Origin: an uncultured Clostridia bacterium | GTDB lineage: Bacteria; Bacillota; Clostridia; Christensenellales; Borkfalkiaceae | DNA length: 64,000 bases | Reading direction: 5' to 3' | Assembly: GCA_934254825.1 (NCBI GenBank) | Contig: CAKQMB010000007.1 | Location: 1-64,000 of the forward strand | Shown: in pieces, positions 60,304 to 64,000 of the stretch | Layout of the letters: each line of letters begins with the position of its first letter | Numbering within the stretch: position 1 is the first letter of the stretch | Notes under the pieces: model-generated | What the model was told of the DNA's origin: nothing | Database searches by the model: none | The model's input: the letters and a program-made list of their open reading frames with translations, nothing else | Program-made: the position numbers and the translations under genes

Positions 60304-61221
60304 TTAGTTGCAATGCGGCAACTTCGCTATGTTTTCTTTTGTTGCTTTGCCGATGATTTCACCCTCGTTTATACAGGTAAAACTATCGAATAACAATGCT
60401 TTTCTGTCATCGTTTCCGTATGGCGCGGCAATATCTTCTTCCAAAATGTCCGAGCGAAAGTAAGTCGGCAACTTGCCGCCGTAAACTAATCGCTCGCCGG
60501 ACTTTTCCATATACTTGGTTATGTACTTTACCGCTTGCGTTAGTTCGTATTGCGTGCCGATGTCCTCGAAGTCGTTACGTCCGAACTGTTTAAGAAAATG
60601 AGTATTTTGGTAAGTAGTTTGCATACGATGATGTCGGGTGTCGTAATCTTGCACTTTTTCCAACGCACCTATCATCTTGCCGTCGGGAATATGGAATATT
60701 CCGTGGAAATGTAGTCGGTTATTGTCCTTGCCGCGTTCCCATACGCCGACGTACTTCCACCCGTTACGAGCGACAAGGTGTTTAAGGGTGTTCGTTAGTT
60801 TTGTACGGAAAGTTTCTTCGTCTAAAAGTTCGTCCGAATAGGTAAACGTTACGAAATAATCCCACGTTTGCAAATATAGTTTCCGCATCAACCGAGATCG
60901 TCGCTTTATGGCGTTGGTTTTCATTCGCTCATAGTGTTTTGCGACAAAAGCGTTTAACTCGTCCTTGTTCAGGAAATCTGCCGCCAAAGATTCCCTGATG
61001 TGTGCTTTGCGTTCTCGCTTTGGTAAAGACTGGCTTTCTTTATATGCCTTTTCAAAGCGTTCCTTTGGGGTTTCGGGCGGAGATTCGTTCGTTAGCGTTA
61101 GTTGTTGCATTGGTTTAACAACTCGTCTTTTACAGCCTTTTCCGCTCGGATACGCTCCTTGCGGAATTGCGATAAAATGACTGCCGTCATTATAAATTTT
61201 TGCGTTTTGTAAGTTGTTCAT
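60304..61221 (-). CDS. rep: HUH-type rolling-circle Rep protein
   Basis: A 305-residue protein with the HUH-endonuclease layout: motif 1 FVTFTYS (123-129), motif 2 LHFHGIFH with His171 and His173, and motif 3 VKYITKY with Tyr233 and Tyr237 plus Lys. This matches the replication-associated ORF2/G2P-type proteins of small phages and plasmids. The first ~100 residues are basic and likely DNA-binding. The start follows AAGGAGCAGAAACT. Next to a serine recombinase it makes a replicating integrative element plausible. Confidence 0.83.
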   Translation of the reverse strand: MNNLQNAKIYNDGSHFIAIPQGAYPSGKGCKRRVVKPMQQLTLTNESPPETPKERFEKAYKESQSLPKRERKAHIRESLAADFLNKDELNAFVAKHYERMKTNAIKRRSRLMRKLYLQTWDYFVTFTYSDELLDEETFRTKLTNTLKHLVARNGWKYVGVWERGKDNNRLHFHGIFHIPDGKMIGALEKVQDYDTRHHRMQTTYQNTHFLKQFGRNDFEDIGTQYELTQAVKYITKYMEKSGERLVYGGKLPTYFRSDILEEDIAAPYGNDDRKALLFDSFTCINEGEIIGKATKENIAKLPHCN

Positions 61222-61419
61222 AGTTTCTGCTCCTTGTAATGTATTTTTTGTTGAGTGTAAACTTCAAACTCGCAAGTTTTTTGCGACTTTGAAAATGTTT
61301 TTGAAAGAAACGTAAAAATTTTTGCACCGGTAACCGCTTCTTTCAAAATACAATCGGTATTTTAAGACTCAAATAGGAAGGTTTTTTTCCGGTTTGAAAA
61401 TTTTTTTACCGATTTTTTC

Positions 61420-61503
61420 TCTGATTCAATGCTACATCAACTCACATAAAAAATGGAAATGGCTTGAAAGGTAGTTTCAGGGTATTTTTGCTATTTTCAA
61501 TGG
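61420..61503 (-). repeat. 84-bp non-coding element, copy 2 (upstream of rep)
   Basis: The reverse complement matches 5380-5463 (46 of 55 positions in the better part, one gap, by eye, with further matches beyond). The element points toward rep, as copy 1 points toward xis, but lies about 200 nt further away. Confidence 0.7.
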
Positions 61504-61907
61504 TTTTTGTTAGACGCAAAAGGAACTGCATAGGGACTGTAAAATGGTTTTAGAGTAACAAAAAAAGTCGCACTCTTCTTGCGCGACAACTATACAAAAT
61601 ACGAAAACAAAATGTAACAGACTTTATCGGACACTTTCGGATATAACCAAAAACTTTTAGTACAATGTCGGACTTTTGCCATACTCGCATGGAAATAATA
61701 GCGTAGGGCAATAAAAAAAGACGGCGCAAAAAATACGCCGCCCGAAACAATACGGAGCGATAAAACGTCGGTATTAAAAAGACTTTCTAACTCAAATATG
61801 CCGCCGTGCGGAGATTACGGGGCGATTCGCAAAGCGGTTTAGCGGCGAACGCCCCGATCCGCTCGGCTTTGAGTTTAGTCTTTTTACCGAGTTTAAGCGA
61901 GTTGTTT

Positions 61908-61966
61908 GGCGGGTGCTTGACCTGCGACGCGAAGCGTCGCACTTGTTATAAGGTCAAGCACCCGTC
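61908..61966. repeat. Long cruciform-type stem-loop
   Basis: GGCGGGTGCTTGACCT (61908-61923) pairs with AGGTCAAGCACCCGTC (61951-61966) with one mismatch. Inside is a second hairpin GCGACGC-GAA-GCGTCGC (61924-61940). The combined structure is far stronger than a typical terminator and has no T-tract. Confidence 0.85.
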
Positions 61967-61987
61967 AAAGAGCCATTTGTGTTATTT

Positions 61988-62308
61988 TCAATTCTCTACC
62001 GAATAATCTTCACAGTTGCCGGTGAGATGAAAAACGCCGTGCTTGTAGATAATGTCGAGAGTTATGCTCTTGTCGTCAAAAAAGCCCGTTGCCGTGTAAT
62101 CGAAAACAGAAACGAGCGTTTTCAGTTGACCTTTAAGCACGCAACCGCTTGCTGTTTTTTCACCGCAAAACGGTTGTTTGCGTCCTAAAACCTCTAAAAA
62201 ACCGTCGATTTTATTTTGAATTACCGATAAAAATAATTTTCCGTTTTTTTTGCCGATTTGCGTTGCAAGCGATATTTTATATAAATAATTTTCTTTTTTC
62301 TGTTCCAT
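61988..62308 (-). CDS. Hypothetical protein, 106 aa
   Basis: The start at 62308 (MEQKKENYLYKISLATQIGK) follows AAGGAGAAATGC; about 106 residues. It is a beta-rich single domain, with LFLSVIQNKIDGFLEVLGRK, then ASGCVLKGQLKTLVSVFDYT. It stands between the structured region and the oleate hydratase gene. Not recognised; it may belong to either the element or the host. Confidence 0.65.
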   Translation of the reverse strand: MEQKKENYLYKISLATQIGKKNGKLFLSVIQNKIDGFLEVLGRKQPFCGEKTASGCVLKGQLKTLVSVFDYTATGFFDDKSITLDIIYKHGVFHLTGNCEDYSVEN

Positions 62309-62432
62309 GCATTTCTCCTTGAATATCCGCCAACGCATAAATTCGGTTGGAATAATAAATTAAAATTTCTATTTCAAGTAAAAAGTACGCCGCAAAGAAT
62401 ACTCTATGCGACGCACTTTGCTTTACGAAATA

Positions 62433-64000
62433 TTATTTCTTGTAAGGCGGGGGATTTTTACCGGGATAAAGACTCGGGTATTTTTCAATGCCGTTGATGA
62501 GCGAAAGCACCGTCTTTTCGGTTTCTTTCAGTTTCAAAGGATTGATTTTCGGCAAGTCTTTCGCCGTAATATCGCCGTTTATATGTTGAACTTTTTTAAG
62601 TTGTGCGATAATGTATCTCACGTCGTAGAACGTCGGCGCAACTTCGAGAGATTTTTTCTCCACGCCCGAAAGAGCGTATGCCGCATACATACCCGTTCTG
62701 CAAGAAGTTTCAACCGTAAACACCGCGTCTTCGGGCGTTTCGACGTACTGTCCGATAAACGCTAAGTTTTTGCAGCCGTCTGGAACGACTTTCGGTCTGT
62801 CCGGAATATGGCGCGGCATGAATTGCGACGTGATATACGGCATCATGCAAGTGGAAATGTAAGAGTGCGACAAAAGTTTATCGGCAAGATCGAGCATATC
62901 GAGATGATATAAAAGTTCGAGCATGATTTCTTCGCCCGTGCAATCGCACATCGGCTTTTTGATATAATTGCCGACTCTCTCGCCCCAAAGTCCGTAACCC
63001 CAGCCGACCTGAACGTTTTCGGGCTGATTCGGGAAATACGGGGCGTGGTATGCGATATACGAAATATCCCAGTTCGATTCGGGGAACGTGATAATACCGT
63101 TCGTGCCTATCGGTCTGCCAGAGGCTTTTTCTATACGCTCGTAAAACTCCGGGCAATCGGTAATCGTCGGGAAGAAGGACATCCATTTCGTCTTGTCTAT
63201 ATCCGAGATAAAGACCTCGGGGTTGCCGAATTTGGCGTCTCTTTCGGCAAGTTTTTCCCAAACGGTGAACACGCCGCGGTTTTTCGTATCTCTGTTGGTG
63301 GGAGCGACCGTCTTATTGTCACCGAACGCGGAGTTCTGAGTCATCGAGCCGTTAGTGAAGAATACCATATCGTTTTCGCGAACGGGAACAACGGTTTCCT
63401 CACCCTTGTAAATCGCTTTAAGCCCCGTAACTACGTTATTGTCGTCAGTCATAAGAATTTCGGTGACTTCCGCGCCGTTTACGATTTTTACGCCCTTGGA
63501 TTCCAACCATTTGATAATGGGCAGAATGATAGCGTCGTACTCGTTGAGGTCAGTGTGCAGAATACCGTGTTCGTAATCGCTTTCGGGCATAAAATGGGTA
63601 AATCTGCGGAAATATCTCTTCGCTTCGATCGCGCTGTGATACTGCTTGAATGCGAGCATGTTGTGGAAGGTGTTCCACAAATTGCCGTGAAAGAAACTTT
63701 CGGGGAAAACGTCTGCAATGGTTTTGCCTTCGAGTTCCTTTTCGTCGCAGAACAACACTTTCATCATCGCTTTTGTGCATTCTTCGTCCATCGAAAAGTC
63801 GTGGCAGTCGATCACTTTGCCTTTTACGACAAGGCGATACTCGTTGTGGAGCGGGTGTTCGTAGTTGTAGTCCCAAACGTCGTCAAGAACGGTTCTGCCT
63901 TCGTGACGGAGGGAGGGAACTTTCGAGCAGATGTTCCAAAGACATTCCATCTGCGGTTCGAGTTCTCTTTCGCCGCGGCAGAGGTAACCGGTTTTTGCGT
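62433..64000 (-). CDS. ohyA: Oleate hydratase (5' part off the right edge)
   Basis: The frame is open from 64000 to the stop at 62433, so the N-terminal FAD-binding part is outside. The visible part begins KTGYLCRGERELEPQMECLW and continues SKVPSLRHEGRTVLDDVWDY, the myosin-cross-reactive antigen (MCRA) pattern. YRLVVKGKVID, NGSMTQNSAFGDN, VQVGWGYGLWGERVGNYIKK and MPYITSQFMPRHIPDRPKVV are typical. The enzyme adds water to the double bond of unsaturated fatty acids using FAD. The usual length is about 570-590 residues; about 522 are present. Confidence 0.93.
   Translation of the reverse strand, partial: AKTGYLCRGERELEPQMECLWNICSKVPSLRHEGRTVLDDVWDYNYEHPLHNEYRLVVKGKVIDCHDFSMDEECTKAMMKVLFCDEKELEGKTIADVFPESFFHGNLWNTFHNMLAFKQYHSAIEAKRYFRRFTHFMPESDYEHGILHTDLNEYDAIILPIIKWLESKGVKIVNGAEVTEILMTDDNNVVTGLKAIYKGEETVVPVRENDMVFFTNGSMTQNSAFGDNKTVAPTNRDTKNRGVFTVWEKLAERDAKFGNPEVFISDIDKTKWMSFFPTITDCPEFYERIEKASGRPIGTNGIITFPESNWDISYIAYHAPYFPNQPENVQVGWGYGLWGERVGNYIKKPMCDCTGEEIMLELLYHLDMLDLADKLLSHSYISTCMMPYITSQFMPRHIPDRPKVVPDGCKNLAFIGQYVETPEDAVFTVETSCRTGMYAAYALSGVEKKSLEVAPTFYDVRYIIAQLKKVQHINGDITAKDLPKINPLKLKETEKTVLSLINGIEKYPSLYPGKNPPPYKK

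Larger units (their letters stand above)
61222..61987. other. Structured gene-free region upstream of rep
   Basis: About 765 bp with no credible gene. From the left: an inverted repeat TTCAAACTCGCAA/TTGCGACTTTGAA (61263-61293, one mismatch), the 84-bp element copy 2 (61420-61503), a small GGCG/CGCC hairpin near 61724-61740, GGGGCGATTCGC/GCGAACGCCCC (61819-61855) and the long stem at 61908-61966. These fit an origin or a structured RNA. Confidence 0.6.

Noticed and set aside
61550..61750. 66-residue frame upstream of rep
   Set aside because: It lacks a ribosome site and lies in the structured non-coding region.

Overview
The window reads as the chromosome of an anaerobic, endospore-forming Clostridia-type Firmicute of moderate GC content, probably host-associated. 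The support is a complete spoIVA, a PdaB-like polysaccharide deacetylase, an Rrf2-IscS-IscU iron-sulfur operon, FeoAB, a TPP-riboswitch-controlled ThiT, and AGGAGG ribosome sites. Species cannot be fixed from this sequence.

Layout. (1) 1-8361: the int-proximal end of an integrated element beside a tRNA-Arg(CCT) gene. It carries two tandem membrane-anchored paralogues, a leftward operon of small proteins with a DeoR-type HTH protein, a 56-residue zinc-ribbon protein, a LexA-like repressor, then rightward xis-int and two small basic proteins. Two further 5' halves of tRNA-Arg(CCT) genes follow the intact tRNA. (2) 8640-36790: mostly core chromosome. It holds a polyamine ABC operon (potABCD) with a PuuR-like regulator and an operator array, pda plus an SSB-like protein, a DUF4062 + inositol-monophosphatase pair, the isc operon, a lipoprotein, thiT, feoAB-rluA, a MATE pump, hsp20, a HAD phosphatase, lgt, pncB, lspA, rluD and spoIVA. 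(3) 36816-43226: a block of acquired small genes behind a decayed leucine-rich-repeat remnant. It includes an ArdA antirestriction protein, a PcfK protein fused to a MutS mismatch-recognition domain, and PcfJ. No integrase or relaxase is visible. (4) 43502-57987: a surface locus on the minus strand with three lipoproteins, two large InlB-like repeat proteins with identical C-terminal anchors, a stand-alone receiver, a LuxR-type response regulator, a histidine kinase and a second kinase-like membrane sensor. (5) 58190-62310: a compact element with a large serine recombinase, a small protein, a HUH rolling-circle-type Rep and a gene-free stretch rich in strong inverted repeats. (6) 62433-64000: the C-terminal part of an oleate hydratase that runs off the right edge.

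The two mobile modules share an ~84-bp non-coding element, upstream of xis at 5380-5463 and inverted upstream of rep at 61420-61503. It is unexplained by any gene and is the observation most worth following. The others are the serial tRNA-Arg(CCT) remnants, the PcfK-MutS fusion, the DUF4062/IMPase pair, and the structured non-coding block beside the HUH Rep. All calls come from reading the sequence; no database or folding software was used.
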